A DNA stretch of 64,000 nucleotides from Erythrobasidium yunnanense (GCA_001600175.1 BCJC01000002.1:1833111-1897110); one strand, 5' to 3'. Counted from the first letter of the stretch, positions 1 to 12,238 are shown. Made by a program: numbers and translations. The notes: generated by a model not told the origin, from the letters alone.

Positions 1-1078
1 GAATCCGCCTAATGCTTCGCACTCGAACATCTCGTCGTTTCGGGAGAACTTCGATAGGTTGTACTTGCTTTTGCGACACACAGTGCTGCCTTCCTGATCG
101 ATACTGTCCTTTCGAGGTTTCGGAGTCATGCTTCCCTCCTCTTGCTCGTAGCTGTTCAAGCTGAGATTGATGGTGTCGAGTTGAAGGCGCGAAGAGACTT
201 GGTCCGAGTCGCATTCTATCGGCGAAAGCTGACGATCTTCGGCTCCATATGTCTGTAGAGTGCACTTGTTCAACCAGTGACACTCGTCAGAATCGCTGCC
301 AGAAGAAGAGTCTTCATGGCACAAGGTAGGGACGGGAGAGTGTTCGAGGCTGAGGCCATCGCCAGTAAGCTCGCTATCGGTGCTAGCATAGGCGAAAGCA
401 GTATGAGCCGCCGTGCATGGTGATGAAGGCAGAGGAGGAGAGGGAGGGGCGGCAAAGCTGGCATCGCCATACGAGATCCATTTGTCGGTATCTGCATCGG
501 CGTCTTCGCCTGAGCAGTCTATGCTGTGGCAGCGCTTCATATCGAGCGACTGTGCGACATTTATTGGTGCCTGTACATCGGAACTCGTCAGCAGGCATAC
601 TTCTGGCAAAGACCGAGTCTTAGCTGACCCTGTCGTAGGACGTAGCTGCCCAAGTCAGGTTGACTGCTGTTATGACACAACCCCGCTTGAATCGCACGCG
701 ACTGCTAGGATGGCTTTCGCTCGTTCTTCGCGAAGAGTTGGTCGAGGATAGTTCAGAGGAAGGAAGATCGTCGTCGGACAGAAGAGGTGAGAGGGGCCCT
801 GGGGATGTCGATCTGCTCGAAAGGCAGGATACCAAGTTTGTACGAGTGCAAGGTGGTTTGTCGCACCGGATGAAGGAGGCTTCTACGTCATCCTCGGGAG
901 TTTCTTCCTCCTCTTGAACTTCCGTCTGGGCGGCTTCTCCGAGACGGGTATCTATTGGTTTATCTTCTTCAATGCTCAACTGTGGTATATCGGGTTCCAC
1001 TGTGCTTGCGCCACAGTCTTCCGACGGCAGACATGATGCGGATGCAGACCCTGCACAGGTAGATGTTTCTGAAAGCAT
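1..1078 (-). CDS. Partial disordered protein with an RVxF-type docking motif (3' end outside window)
   Basis: I do not recognise this protein. Two exons are visible, 1078-629 and 570 to the left edge. The 58-nt intron between them has a GTCAGC donor, a CTGAC branch and a TACAG acceptor, and both exons are phase 0, so 340 residues read without a stop. The start is the first ATG of the open frame. The chain is Ser/Asp/Glu-rich and low in hydrophobics, as in a regulatory or scaffold protein. RVRFKRG at residues 127-130 and after fits the RVxF motif by which many proteins bind protein phosphatase 1, and an acidic Ser-rich stretch precedes it. The PP1 link is only an inference, because RVxF motifs arise by chance. 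The gene is cut by the window edge, so its length and any C-terminal domain are unknown. Confidence 0.6.
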
Positions 1079-2804
1079 TCTTGAGTGCTGACTGCTGCAG
1101 AAAGTATATATGACTGTATGCTATAGCTCGATTTTCGCTGGGATATCCGAGCTTGCGGGTAATTGCGGATTGACCACCTCGACCCAATTAACGTGCAGCG
1201 GTCTTTTGCTGAGACTGAATCACCGATTCCTTTGGAAGGATGTGTGTTACAGTCGAGCGATCATGGTGCAGATATGAAGATAGTGTGATATGAGTGGGGT
1301 GATGGACGGGTACTTGCGAGCCTGACTGAGATTGAAAGCTAGCGGAGCTGAATCGCACGAGGTCCTTTGACAAGTGTGGATATGAGGTGATCCTGTCGTG
1401 ATATACTCTGCTTGATTGCCGAGATGTCGTGCACCGGATCGCCAAGGGTCGGAAGGACGGTGCTGGCTGAGTGGGCGAACTCGCTTGTGAAAAGCAACAC
1501 CAAGCGGTTCTGGCTGAAGCGTCGAACGTCGAAGATTGAAGCGGTACTGCTTGCGCACACTACTGTGTGCTGTTTCCTACTGCTAATCTGCTCTCACGTC
1601 CGGATTTCTCCTAAGCTTCCGGTTTTTTCTGGCTTTGCTTGCTCGTCTTTCTCTTTGGGGGTGCCCTCAGGCGTCGCGGTATACGGTTCTTGCTGCCTGT
1701 ATGTACCAGTCCCAGGGAGTACTTTGCGTAACTTTGTGCCGGAAATCCGCACAGTTGCCAGAAGAAAGAGGAAAGACGACTCTCCCAAATCTGGCCTCTC
1801 GATCGCCACTCTGACTGCGAAATTGAGGGAAGAAGAAAGATTGATCATCCCGGGAGTAAACAGCTGCAGGATGATGCTGATGAATGTACCATCCTGAATG
1901 CTCTATCTCGACGAAACTTTCCTGCTGTCGAAATCCCGTGCTAATTGGCCGGCCCTCATTTCTTTCTGCAAACCGCATCTTACGGCACCCGAGCTGAAGG
2001 CTACAGAGAAGATCGCAAGCTAATGACTAGTATCCTTGGACTCTAGGACTTCCTGCGACCGCGTCCGGCTTCATTCGCTCAATCTTCGTTGTGCGTCACT
2101 TCCTTCCATTTCTCCCCGTACGTTTCGCATATTTGTTAAGAGTCGCAAGTCTTCGTCTCGCACTCACACTGCGCTCATAAATTCGGGCTCTTGTCAGCTA
2201 GCTCGTCATTCCGTCGACAAAGCCGGTTGTCTCCACGGTGATGGTACAGCTTACAGCGTGATACAATTCGAAACATGGCAGGGTTTCTCAGCCTACCTCT
2301 TGGTACATGCAGATCTGCTAAGCTACTGCTGCACGACTGGCCTCCTAGCGCCCTCTCCACCCTGCTCACTTGTCGATTTCCCGCAAATCTACCAAAGCCG
2401 GACATCTCGCTGAGACTAGGAAAGGTCCCTTTCAAGTCTTGCTCGCTTCCGGAACATATGGAAGCTACACGCTCTCCGAGACATACCTCATACAAACTAT
2501 CAAAGGAAGTCTAAGTCGCTGGCTAACTCCCGAGATCATGTTTGGCACGAGTCCGCTGTCCTTGCAAGAGTTCAGCTGTACCGCCCTGCAGCCAGACTGT
2601 GATCAACTGCGTCTACTGCAAGCGACCTTTTCCATTCCGTACCGATAGTCGCCAGAAAGACTCGGCAGACTTGGGCCAGCATATCATCAAGGCAGGCAAC
2701 GTGTCGTTGCAACAGCCTGACACATACTGAACGTCTTCAATTAGACCTCTTCCCCTCTCCCAGTACGAGTCCTTAAGCCTTTCGACTGAGCACGGCTGCC
2801 CGAT
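1079..2804. other. Gene-poor stretch
   Basis: No gene here can be supported. Short open frames occur on both strands (for example 1412-1897 +, 2036-2413 +, 2175-2495 -), but none shows a family motif, a signal peptide or matching splice signals, and they overlap one another. A small frame at 2542-2730 (+) has a CxxC next to a basic stretch and a later His, which could be a stray zinc-finger-like exon. The right end should hold the promoter of the secreted-protein gene at 2805, and the left end the promoter of the minus-strand gene ending at 1. Confidence 0.4.
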
Positions 2805-4851
2805 ATGCCACTTCAGTCGAGTCCTCGCAGGCTCACATTATCCTTGCTACTGTCAGCACTCCTCCTCAGCACTTCTCTTGAGAGCGTCCTAGCCTGCCAC
2901 TTTGAGGCAACGCCCCAGAGAGTAGCTCCTGGAAACGGATGTCAAGTTCGCTGGGATCAGACCAAGCCTGGCAACAAAGGCGAAGGCGACAAGCAGACCC
3001 CTATACCCGGAAGAGGCGACACTCCGAGCACCAATGATCGACCTAGCTCGCAGACCAGGCCTTCCACAGACTATACCAGACCTACTTCCACTTTGCCTCA
3101 TACCGTCCCTACAGGCGGAAACAATCAGCCTTCTACCGGATACACTCCTTCAGGCGGTAAGGATACCCCTTCCACTGGATATACACCTCCAACGAAGACA
3201 GGCGGTACTTATACCAGGGCCACCGTGGGCACATCGAGTCCTGCAACAGGTCACACTACGGACGACCACGAGTGGAGTGGCTACAGCAGACCAGTCTACG
3301 GCGGTCCCAAGAGTAAGCCGGACTATGGACCTGGCGGCGGTACCAAGTCTATGCCCATCTACAATTCACACACAGCTGAGAACCAGGGTGCTTCGCAAGC
3401 CATCTCAAATATCGGAGGAACGACGACAAACAACATCGGACCAGCTACCACTAATGTCAACAATCAGAACAACCAGAACGTCAATAACCAGCAGAACCAG
3501 AATTCTAATACGATCATCAATAATGATAGCAACAACGTAAACATCAACACCGACTATACCGAATGGAAGTCTACCACCGTCAGTCTGATGACTGGAGTTC
3601 AAGGCAGCGGACAGCTCGTTGCGCAGATCGCAGTCAATGTCGACATGTCAGCCGAGACTGGGACATACAACATCCCTCAGGCTCCTTATCTCACTTGCTA
3701 TGGCCAATCGTACTATGTAGGCAGTACTACCTTCCAGAAGGCATCAGCTGACGGGGTCATTTTCAGTACAAGCTCGTCAGCTCTTCCAACTCCGTCTTCT
3801 TCACCGAAACTTTCGAGATCTCCGAAAGCAGCAGCTCTTCAGGCTCGACCAACAACAGCATTCTTCCAGGCAGACCAAGCGGTCTCATTGCCTCGATGAA
3901 CAGACCAATGACTTCAATCCCCGCTAAGTCACCTATGAGCGTTGGAATGCCCAAGCTACCTCCAAATGTACAAGCCGATACTCAGAAGGTAAGCATGCAT
4001 GGACTTCCACTTATCTTTCTCAGTCGAACTGATTGTATGGGTGCTCCAGTCTGGAGTCTGCAAAGACGTCCAAGTCAAAGAGCACGAAGGTTACAAATGG
4101 GGCGCCATCAATAACTTTGTATATGGCTATACGTGAGTACCTCTGGCGCTTCATGTTGCAGCCCCATGCTGAACTACGTTCCCAACTATGCAGTATCGTT
4201 CAGAACATTACCAATATCTACAACAATGTGGTCACTACGGTTGTCGAAGGTCAGAAGACGACCACAACTGTTCTATCTACAGTCACCAAGCAAGCCACTG
4301 TCCCCGCTACGACTGTTACTCAGTCCGGCGGAGTCGTGCCTTCTCAAATCACCACGTCCGTCACTTCCTACAGCACCATTACTCAGACTAGCGTCAAGAC
4401 TATCACACCTTCTGGCGGAGCTGATGTTAAGCCTATCACTACCACTGTCACGAGCTATACCGTCTCGCATTCTGGTCCTCCCCCTCCCCCTCAGCAGCAC
4501 AGTACCGAAACACCTGTTACAACGCCTCTTCTGCCAAGCACAGCGACTCCTCCTGTTACAGCTACCGACTCAAGCGTTTGGTCGAGCGGAACTGCCGAAC
4601 CTGCCATACCTACCTCTGCTCCTGCACCATCTGGTTCCACATGCACAGAGAATGACTGGGATGAATCATGCGAAGACTGGGCTGAAGAACCAAGTGGAGT
4701 CAGCTCATCTGCACAAGCTGGTGCGACTGGCGGTGCCAACCTCGACGATCTTTACGGAAAGGCTGTCGGAAGCCCTCAAGTTTCATATGCCGTCGCTCTT
4801 TTCACTGCTATGACCGCTCTTCTCGGTGGTACTGCTCTGCTCCTGTTCTAG
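2805..4851 (+). CDS. Secreted Asn/Gln- and Thr/Ser-rich protein with probable GPI anchor
   Basis: Four exons (2805-3716, 3767-3988, 4050-4132, 4194-4851) join in frame to give 624 residues. Introns are 50, 60 and 61 nt with good branch sites. Residues 1-30 form a signal peptide (basic start, Leu-rich core, cut after SVLA). A Pro/Thr/Ser/Gly-rich repeat region with YTP-type units follows, then an Asn/Gln-rich stretch around residues 205-250, a more ordered central part containing three Cys, and a Thr/Ser-rich stalk with SYxxxT-type units and a PPPPP run. The last 20 or so residues are hydrophobic and end in LLLF with no basic tail, as in GPI-attachment signals, after a small-residue stretch that could hold the omega site. 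It probably sits on the cell wall or plasma membrane, as an adhesin or wall protein would. I do not recognise a named family. Confidence 0.8.
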
Positions 4852-5678
4852 ATACCTCGACCCGTCCAAGACCTTATGTGCACATCCTAGCGCGCTATCT
4901 GTTTATCAGCTCTTCAAAGCACTCCAGCCACTCAGACTGAACATAGAAGATCTCCTCCGAATTTCGTTTCACTTTTCATCCGCTCCCAGTCTTTCGTTTC
5001 ATCAAGCACTGTCCATTATCCTCCACTCTAGAGATCTCGGTGCATCCGAGTCGTTACTCTCGTTCCCCCCCCCCCCCCCCTGTAGTCTTATCCATCAGCA
5101 TCTCCACCTATCGTAGCAGCAACTTAGATAGTCATGTACCATATCAGCATGGGCTTCACTTGTCCCGCGTGTTGTATTAATCTCCTGTTCCGCCAGCCAA
5201 TCAGTGTACCCCACGATCCTGTCTCGTCTGTTTCAGATGCCGACGCCGACAGCTAATTGCACGGCCTTTCAACGAAACAATATCTACATATCGTGTACGA
5301 GAAATACGTTATTAGGTAGCTAGACTATACAGTCTCGATCGAGAATTAATGTATCTAAGCGGATCGCGCCTCCGCCTCCTGGGTCTATGATAACAGCTCA
5401 CATGCCTAATGCACGTCTGGAGTCACGAAGAATAGAATGAGAGCAGTAGGAGCAGCGAATGTGATATCGCTCGTCTAAGCCAAGGCGGTACTACCCTTGG
5501 CCTGTCGCTCTAGGGAGGACATCAAGATGATACAATATGCATACATATATGCGAGTCTTGAGAATAGCACAGAGATATACGGAAAGTTGCTGAATGCCAG
5601 TGGATAGCCTGTGCTACGATGTTGAAGATGACGAGCCAGCATGAAGTCGATTGTGTACAGGTCTGAGGCGCGATGTCC
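4852..5678. other. Spacer between convergent genes
   Basis: This lies between the 3' ends of the secreted-protein gene and the small minus-strand gene. It should contain only 3' UTRs and terminators. Apart from the run of 16 C at 5065-5080 I see no structure and no supported gene. Confidence 0.5.
5065..5080. repeat. Run of 16 C
   Basis: An uninterrupted homopolymer of 16 cytosines lies about 215 bp past the stop codon of the secreted-protein gene, probably in or just beyond its 3' UTR. Long C runs are prone to slippage and to sequencing error, so the true length may differ. Confidence 0.9.
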
Positions 5679-6594
5679 TCAAGATGAAGGAATACCAGCG
5701 AGCCTTGCTCTTTTCCTCCTAGCTTCACTTGAAGCGTTTGCGAGCAAGTCTTCGTCATCGCTATCGTTCAGCCCCAATTGCTCCCTTGCGACCCTTTCGG
5801 CATTCCTGACTGGCGTCGATGCAGGCAGAATCTGAGATGGAGGTGTGACATCTCTATGCCTTTGCTGCGACTGATGAGACACTCTGGACGATGAAGCTGT
5901 CCGGCCGTGCGAATGTAAAGTAGGAGGCGAAGGCGTTGTGAACGCGTCCCGGGGATGCCGCGCAGAGGACGAAGATGGAGGCGTAGAATGCGATATAGGG
6001 ATGGTATCTGTCGTAACGAGCGTGCTTGTCCTCCGCCGCCGTCTGCCGGCACTTGAGCCAGGTTCCTGTGACCTAGCCACTGGCGGAGCAACGTTCTCCT
6101 GCTCATTATCAGGCTCTAGATCTTCTGGCATCGCATCATCGGATGAAGTAGCTGTCCCAGACGGATTGCGACTGCTGCTTCCGCTAGCTGCCGGCGGGTC
6201 GCGGTAGACTGTCCAAGCTGTTGGCGCGTCAGTTTAAACGTTCTAGACCATTTGAGCACTTGTACATACATGATTGATGCCTCGGCGACTGCTGTTCGCT
6301 GCTCACTCCGTTCAAAGCCCTGTACGCGCTGCTCTGGAAAGTCGCGCTTGGAGTATGGCTGTTGCTGCCACTGCTGCTCGCAGTGCTGTTATGGCTGACT
6401 GCCTGGAATGCCGCAAGAAGAGACCGAGCAGGAGAAGCAGAGGGATCAGCTGAAGCTGCTGACGAGGAAGTCGCCGAGTTGTGTTGATCCCCGTTGAATG
6501 CCGGGCTGTTACTGTCACTCGGCGTATAGCTAGGATCCCGTTCAGGAGCGTGGAAAAGTACAGCTAATGGAGGCATCGCAGTGGGCAGAATCAA
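5679..6594 (-). CDS. Small Ser-rich protein of unknown function
   Basis: Two exons, 6594-6270 and 6208-5679, with a 61-nt intron (GTATGT donor, CTGAC branch, GACAG acceptor), encode 284 residues. The start used is the first ATG in frame; a second ATG, six codons on, begins MPPLAVLF and could be used instead. The chain is mostly disordered, rich in Ser, Pro, Arg and Asn. It has a basic RRRRR patch in the middle, an acidic DSDDED run and a final RRKRARLAG segment that could act as a nuclear localisation signal. No known domain is visible. It is divergent from the FHIP gene with only 117 bp between start codons, so the two probably share a promoter. A nuclear role is inferred from charge pattern alone. 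Confidence 0.65.
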
Positions 6595-6711
6595 GACAGA
6601 CCTTACCCCTATCCTCTATCTTCACACGAGACTAACCCGATGCTTCAAGACTGATTAACCATGGCGCACACTCCTACCTAAACGCTTGATCTATATGCTT
6701 CAAGGATCATC
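6595..6711. promoter_or_regulatory. Short bidirectional promoter region
   Basis: Only 117 bp separate the start codons of the divergent small Ser-rich gene and the FHIP gene. Both promoters and both 5' UTRs must fit here or overlap the genes. I see no clear TATA box. Confidence 0.45.
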
Positions 6712-9700
6712 ATGCGCGCCCTTCTGCGAACGGTCACCGGCTCTGGCTTGGGCGCAGCTGGCGCACGAACCAGCAAAGCGAAGCAACCCAATACTCCCAG
6801 CGTAGAGCAGATAATCCAGATATGCACAGATATACGTACCGTACTGCAAACCGACTTGTTATTCTGTTCAGAACCAAGGCTGAAAGGCCCAAGTAACAGA
6901 CCCTGGACGGAACACAGTCGCAAAAGGTCAAGACTGCAGAAAACAGAGTCGCACGGCTTGATACACTCTTGGAAGCACTAGTGGATACACTCGTCACTGA
7001 GGCATCACTACTTTCTTCGACCGAAACGACCGGAGAGTGCATAGAATACATCGTATGAAGACAGCCTTCGATTATCTTCTACATCTCTGACATGTACCAA
7101 TCTACAGCTTACACATGATGCGCTATCTACGATCGTGACGGCATCCCTGCAAGATACTCCCAGCGGTGCATTGGGCGTCACTCTCAAAGCATTTGGAAAC
7201 CTCATTACGCTGCTTGGCGATACCTTCATAGCATACTCTCACAAGCCCATCATCACTCTTGTCATCGGTGCATCTGGCTATACTCGAAACGCTTCCCAGC
7301 CGTCTTCAGCATCATCTGCTTCATTCCCTGGCAAGGCATACGAGAAGGAAGTAGCTAGCTTGTTATGCTCTCTGTGTGCAAGGCTCAAAGCACACTCGGA
7401 GCTCCTGCCCATATTCTTCAGTCGGACTATCGAGAAGAGCGGCACTTTACAGGTGAAGACACTGCTGATTCCGGCAGCGAGCAGCGCAGATACTTCGAAG
7501 ACGCTACAAGTCCTACACTCGCCGCTGCCATCTCCTTCACCCTCCGCTACTTCCGATGCTTCGACTTCGCAAGGCCTGAAAAGATCACAAGATGGGTTTC
7601 CCTTTCCATCAGGCAGTGACTCAACGGCCACTAGCGCAGCGAAGGCTTCCTTTCCCCCTGCTCCAGCACAATATACCTTTCCGATCCTGTCCATCCTCCT
7701 GACTTTCCTAGCCAAACCAGGCCAGATTGGCGATTTCGCACGTCAGGGTATCTTGTTCTTATGCGAATTAGCACATCAGCTAGAAGCAGGCCAAGAAAGC
7801 GCAAGCTTGCGAGCCCAAAAGCGGAAACTTCGTAAAAAGAGGGAAGAAAGGAATATCAGGAAGAATATGCCTGATTGGAGCTTTGATTCCAGCTTCGCAT
7901 CTTCTAGTGCTGGGAGCGTCATAGATGGCAGTAGTGATGGGCAAAGGAACAAGCAGGCAGATTTGGCGGATTATATCTCGAAAAGCGATTTCGCAGACCT
8001 GTTAGGCGCATCAATGGGAGCTGTCTTTAGTACGCTTCCTCGGCGTATATACATAGCCCCACCTGGTCATTCGTTAGAAGGCCTAGTCAACGACCCTGCG
8101 CAAACTTGGGGCACAACAAGCAAGAAAGTGGCAGACTTCGATACCTTGTATCAGAAAAGCTTGGTCGAGCAGCTACATGAGGATGGCGTCTTCTTGACAG
8201 CCGAAGATGAGGTACAAGATGGTCTATCGCTTCTGCTGAAGCTGGTAGAGTTCGCCCAAGATGTCCTCAAGAGGGTCTCCTCTGCGTCATTATCTGGCAA
8301 GACCGAGAGCAAGGGGTATTACTTAGGTAGTAGAATTGTGCACTCCGTCAAGTAGGTCGTTGAGACTTCTCCATTCTAGGTTATCCAAGCTGACCTTCTC
8401 TTAGGACCGCTCTGCTTGAGAACACCCTATACTCAATCTTGCAAGAAGTGTCACCTCTCCAACAGGCGCAAACCACAAGTAACGGCTATCAACCTCCATC
8501 GACTTCCCCTCGATCGCCCAAATTCCCTTCTTCGCCAAGCAAGACAGCAGCATCAGCGGATCAAAGTAGTAAAGACTACGCCCTACTGGCTGTCCTGTAC
8601 TACATTGAAAGGTTGATGGAGGTGCTTGAGCCTGATACAAGGCTGGCAGAGGCGGTTCTGGAGTTTTTGCTATCGAAGGAGAAAGATCACGATGATGCGT
8701 CTAGCGCTACTGTCTTCGCTCAGCAGCAAGTCAAGGACATCACGATGCATCACTCACCTTCATCTAGGCAGCACCAGCGCGGCACTCATTCCATCTCATC
8801 GATACACGATGTCCGACCTCCGTCAATCTCGCGAATGTCCACCTCAGGAGCAAGCGGTCTTCTCACCTTGCAAGGAGCAGCCCATACTCCGAAGCGATTC
8901 TCATCAGCTTTTGCGACACATCATAGGTCAAAGAGCGCTACTTTAACATCAGCAAACTTGAAGAGATGGCATAGCGGGTTGAGCATCGTCTCTACCTCGT
9001 TTGACGATGAGGTCGGACGAGGAGTCTCGCAAATCCCCAAAGTCAACCTTAGGGATCTACTTTTCCATATACTGGGCGCCTCGCCTGCCCTACCTACGTC
9101 TACCTCTTCCGCCCTGCTTCACTCCTCTTCCGGCTACAGGAACTCGGCATCGAAAGTACTCGCTCTCAAGATCATGTACACAGTATTCACACGCTTCGAT
9201 GTAACGGCGAGCGAGCTATTGCAAATCAGCCCTACATTGGGCTCCACCAACTTCCCCTTCGATGTCAGACGAATGTTAGAAGAGGAGGCCAAGAGCACAG
9301 AAGAGGAGGCCAAGAGCACAGAAGAGGATGAAGGAGAGTTCAAGTATCCTACTTCTGACGACGACGACGACGACGATAGCGATGCTGAGAGCTTCGTCTA
9401 TCCGGGAGAAGAAGGCAAGATCGCGAAGAAAGCAAGGGCAGACAACAGCAAAGGGAAAGATGATCAGGCGCTGGAAACTTCGGAGATTGCCTTGCTACTC
9501 AGTCTCGCTTTGCCGAAGAGCAACGGAAGCTCGAGCACAGATTATTCCGCTTATCTCAAGGACGCAGAACTAGCCATACAAACCGACAAAAGCTTTCAGC
9601 GTGGTTTATCCATATCTTCGGCATACCTAGAAGAGAATGGGGAGGATACCTCGACTGCTATCTCATCGGCTTTATCTAGTACTTCGTCGGCAAAGACCGC

Positions 9701-10841
9701 ATCGAAGGCTCCAATCGATGATCCGATGCTTCAGCATACACTTCAACCCACTCAATCACATTTTCTCGCTTCTCTTCTGGACAATCTATGCGACTTCTTT
9801 GCAAATACACCGGAAGAGAACCTCCTCCTCACAGCTTTGTTGGCAAGACTAGCATCCTGTCCGTATAGATCGCTCGAAGGATGGCTTCTACCTTCAAAAG
9901 AACATCTTCGCGTTCTTGTCAAGCAGAACTTTATCGATGCGAAGAAAGGCATACCCATGATCCGGACTCGAAAAATCTCCAACAATAGCGATGCCTCTTC
10001 CGCAAGTAGTGCAACAGGTCGCAAAGCTCCTATACCGCTCTTCCTCCTCTCAGGCAAACCACCGCTTGGACAGTCTAAGGCGCCATCGAGCGATATCTTC
10101 AGAGAGTCCGCATCCGAGATGCCGGTCTTTGCCATCCTTTCGCAGCTCTGCGATGCCGTAGATCAAGTCTACGCAAATGAGATTACGAACTTTGACAGAT
10201 ACCTGGAAGAGAGGAGAAGAGGCATGAGCTTTGTCGAGGATCTCGCAGAAGCTCTGGAATTCACAGGGGATGCTGCAGATGAGGATATTCCGTCAATGTC
10301 TCGGTCTTCCACTGCCACAAGACTTGGTCTACCTACGCTTGTCAACAGCTTCTCCACTCCGACCAAAAAAGCTGCCAATTCGAAGAAAGCTAGTAAATCC
10401 TCGCTTGCAAGCGGAGGCTACGCATCCCAAGAAGGTTTGAGCCCTTACGCTCTGCACTATACGCATACCGAAAGTGTAAGGGTGACGCCGAGGAAAGCGG
10501 TCTCACCATTATCGTCAGCTGCCCATCTCGACTCAGCAGCGTCTCCTGATCCGCTGGCATCACCAAGATCAGACAATGGTTCTGATGGAGGTTTTGAAAC
10601 GCCTACGAAGCCTTCACAGCACGCTCGGTCTGCCAGTCAGAGCGGCAGAATTGGTCATCGTGCCCAGCAGTCCTCCATCTCATCTCAGCTATCGGCTTCA
10701 TCCAAGAAGAAGAGGCAGATGGATCAAACTGTCACTCTGTCAATGCTTCTCGACAATGTTATCATACTAGAGGAAGCCATCAAGGAACTTATTGCTATTA
10801 TCGTCGTCCGCAAGAGGTTAGGTATAGATCCAGTTGTTTAA
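6712..10841 (+). CDS. FHIP: FHIP (RAI16/FAM160-like) subunit of the FTS-Hook-FHIP complex
   Basis: Four exons (6712-6840, 6900-7052, 7108-8351, 8405-10841) encode about 1,320 residues. In fungi, FHIP links the Hook adaptor and dynein to early endosomes, so the protein should act on endosome surfaces in long-range microtubule transport. Family features are the N-terminal segment with LLEALVDTLV, TGECIEYI just before an exon join, the following GNLITLLGD/KPIITLV helices, and the second conserved block ALLENTLYSILQEV. Helical C-terminal segments resembling the RAI16 domain follow near LLDNLCDFFANTPEENLLLT. Between them lie Ser-rich, disordered inserts, a Lys/Arg-rich stretch around residue 360, a tandem EEEAKST repeat and an Asp run near residue 830. 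The protein is somewhat longer than animal homologues because of the inserts. The first intron (GTACTG donor) is the least certain junction, and another donor 4 nt upstream is possible. Confidence 0.8.
9278..9319 (+). repeat. Tandem 21-bp duplication inside FHIP
   Basis: Two perfect head-to-tail copies of a 21-bp unit encode EEEAKST twice, near residue 800 of the FHIP protein, just before an Asp/Glu-rich run. It is in frame, lies in a disordered insert, and looks like recent slippage. Confidence 0.85.
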
Positions 10842-10961
10842 GCATCTCGTCGGAGTAGTATTAGCATTGAGTAGTTGAAGTGAAGGAGTATCAGTACAAA
10901 GATCGTTGTACTACATCTTCAGCAATCAACGCATCTCTCCTTCACACCACCCGAACACGAC

Positions 10962-11718
10962 ATGGATGCTCCCGCGCCCGCGCTCGAAGCAGCTGAAGCC
11001 AGCGGAAGTGCTGCTGCAGTAGACATCGGTCACCCTCAGACGCCTTCGTCGCGTTCGTCCTCGCCTGCGTCCGACAATATCGACGAGGAACCACTTCCAG
11101 AGCTCTTTGTATCGCCAAAGAACACGCGAGTTACTCGTTCAGGAACGTCTGGAAGCACAAATGCAGCTACAACTCGCAGTGGTAGCGGTAGACAGGACGG
11201 ACGAGATCCTCCAGCTGCTGGGCCAGGCAACAAACGAGGAAAAGCCGGTCACGCTCGTGCAAACAGTAACAGAGATGGTCAAGACTTTGCAAGACGCGGT
11301 AATGATGCATATGATGGAGAAATCTTACCTGGTCATGGTCATCCTGGCATAAACCCGCTGGACCGCTTACTCGACATTGACTATGCAAGAGGTGAGTTGC
11401 CTGAATTCAGTAGCTTAGCAGCAGTACTGATGACGTGCTTGGGTAGACTTTGGTGATCCCGTTGCTCGCTATGACGCTCTGAGGAACCAACCTCCACAAC
11501 CTATAAATCACACTTCATCAGCAGCTCCACCTCTAGCTCCTGCTGTACCTGCTCCTGCACCTGCACCTGAGCCTGCAAGTCAGCCCTCAGCCCCTGCCAA
11601 TCCTCCTACTCCTCCCTCGGAACCAGCTCCAACAGCAGTTGCCGAGCCAGCCCAAGTCATCGAAGGAACTACGTCAGAAGCTCCAGAAGCAGAAGTCAAG
11701 ATGGACACTACGTCATGA
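10962..11718 (+). CDS. Small Ala/Pro/Ser-rich protein of unknown function
   Basis: Two exons, 10962-11391 and 11447-11718, with a 55-nt intron (GTGAGT donor, GGTAG acceptor), encode 233 residues. The N-terminal half is Ser/Ala/Arg-rich and holds LPELFVSPKNTRVTRSG, which looks like a short conserved motif followed by a basic stretch. The exon join falls inside a more ordered segment, DIDYARDFGDPVARYD. The C-terminal 80 residues are almost wholly Pro/Ala with an acidic end. I do not recognise the family. The start is the first ATG, in a suitable context (GACATGGATG). The gene follows FHIP by 120 bp on the same strand. Nothing shows its role. Confidence 0.65.
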
Positions 11719-12238
11719 GGAGGTTACGATGTTTCGTGAGGGTGCCGCATGCGAAAAAGGCTGAGGCTGTCCGCAAATCTATCGTTACGTCCTATTAACT
11801 ATACCACAAGAGTTTTCAGTCAACGCAGTTTCGTCGTTCTATCTATGTAGCTATATAGTCGTTCTTTCTCCCCGTGTGCTGCACTTCCAATAGAAGCCAA
11901 TGAGATAGTCTCGCTCACTAGTCAACAAGTGACACCAGGTCAATGATCAAGCGAGATTAGCGGCCGACAGATTTGAGCCTGTCGTGCTGTAATGATGATC
12001 TCAGGCTGCCTGGATGGTCGATCTCAAGCCAAGGTGTCAGACGATGCTCCGAATATTCGAAGACTCAGGGCTTAGGAAAAGTCCGTACGAGATCATTCAG
12101 CATCTCTGCATGCTAGTCAGTCAAGTTAGTGGCGCTTGCCCATTGCGCATTAGCCGCAACCGTCTTCTCGTTTACGCGATTAAAATCGGGTTGCTAGCGC
12201 CAGTCTCCGGCGATACCGTCCCAACTATCCAGACGAAG
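11719..12238. other. Spacer between convergent genes
   Basis: About 520 bp lie between the 3' ends of the Ala/Pro-rich gene and LSM12. A 90-codon frame at 12014-12286 (+) runs into LSM12 and has no family features. I see no gene, RNA or repeat here. Confidence 0.45.

Noticed and set aside
1412-1897. 161-codon plus-strand frame in the left spacer
   Set aside because: No family mark, no splice partners, overlapped by frames of equal length on the other strand.
3717-3899. Apparent frame break in the surface-protein gene
   Set aside because: A 50-nt intron (3717-3766, GTAGGC donor, CTGAC branch, TTTTCAG acceptor) restores a long open frame, so the gene is intact.
5065-5080. Poly-C run as a regulatory or structural element
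   Set aside because: A lone homopolymer in a spacer between convergent genes; slippage or an assembly artefact explains it.
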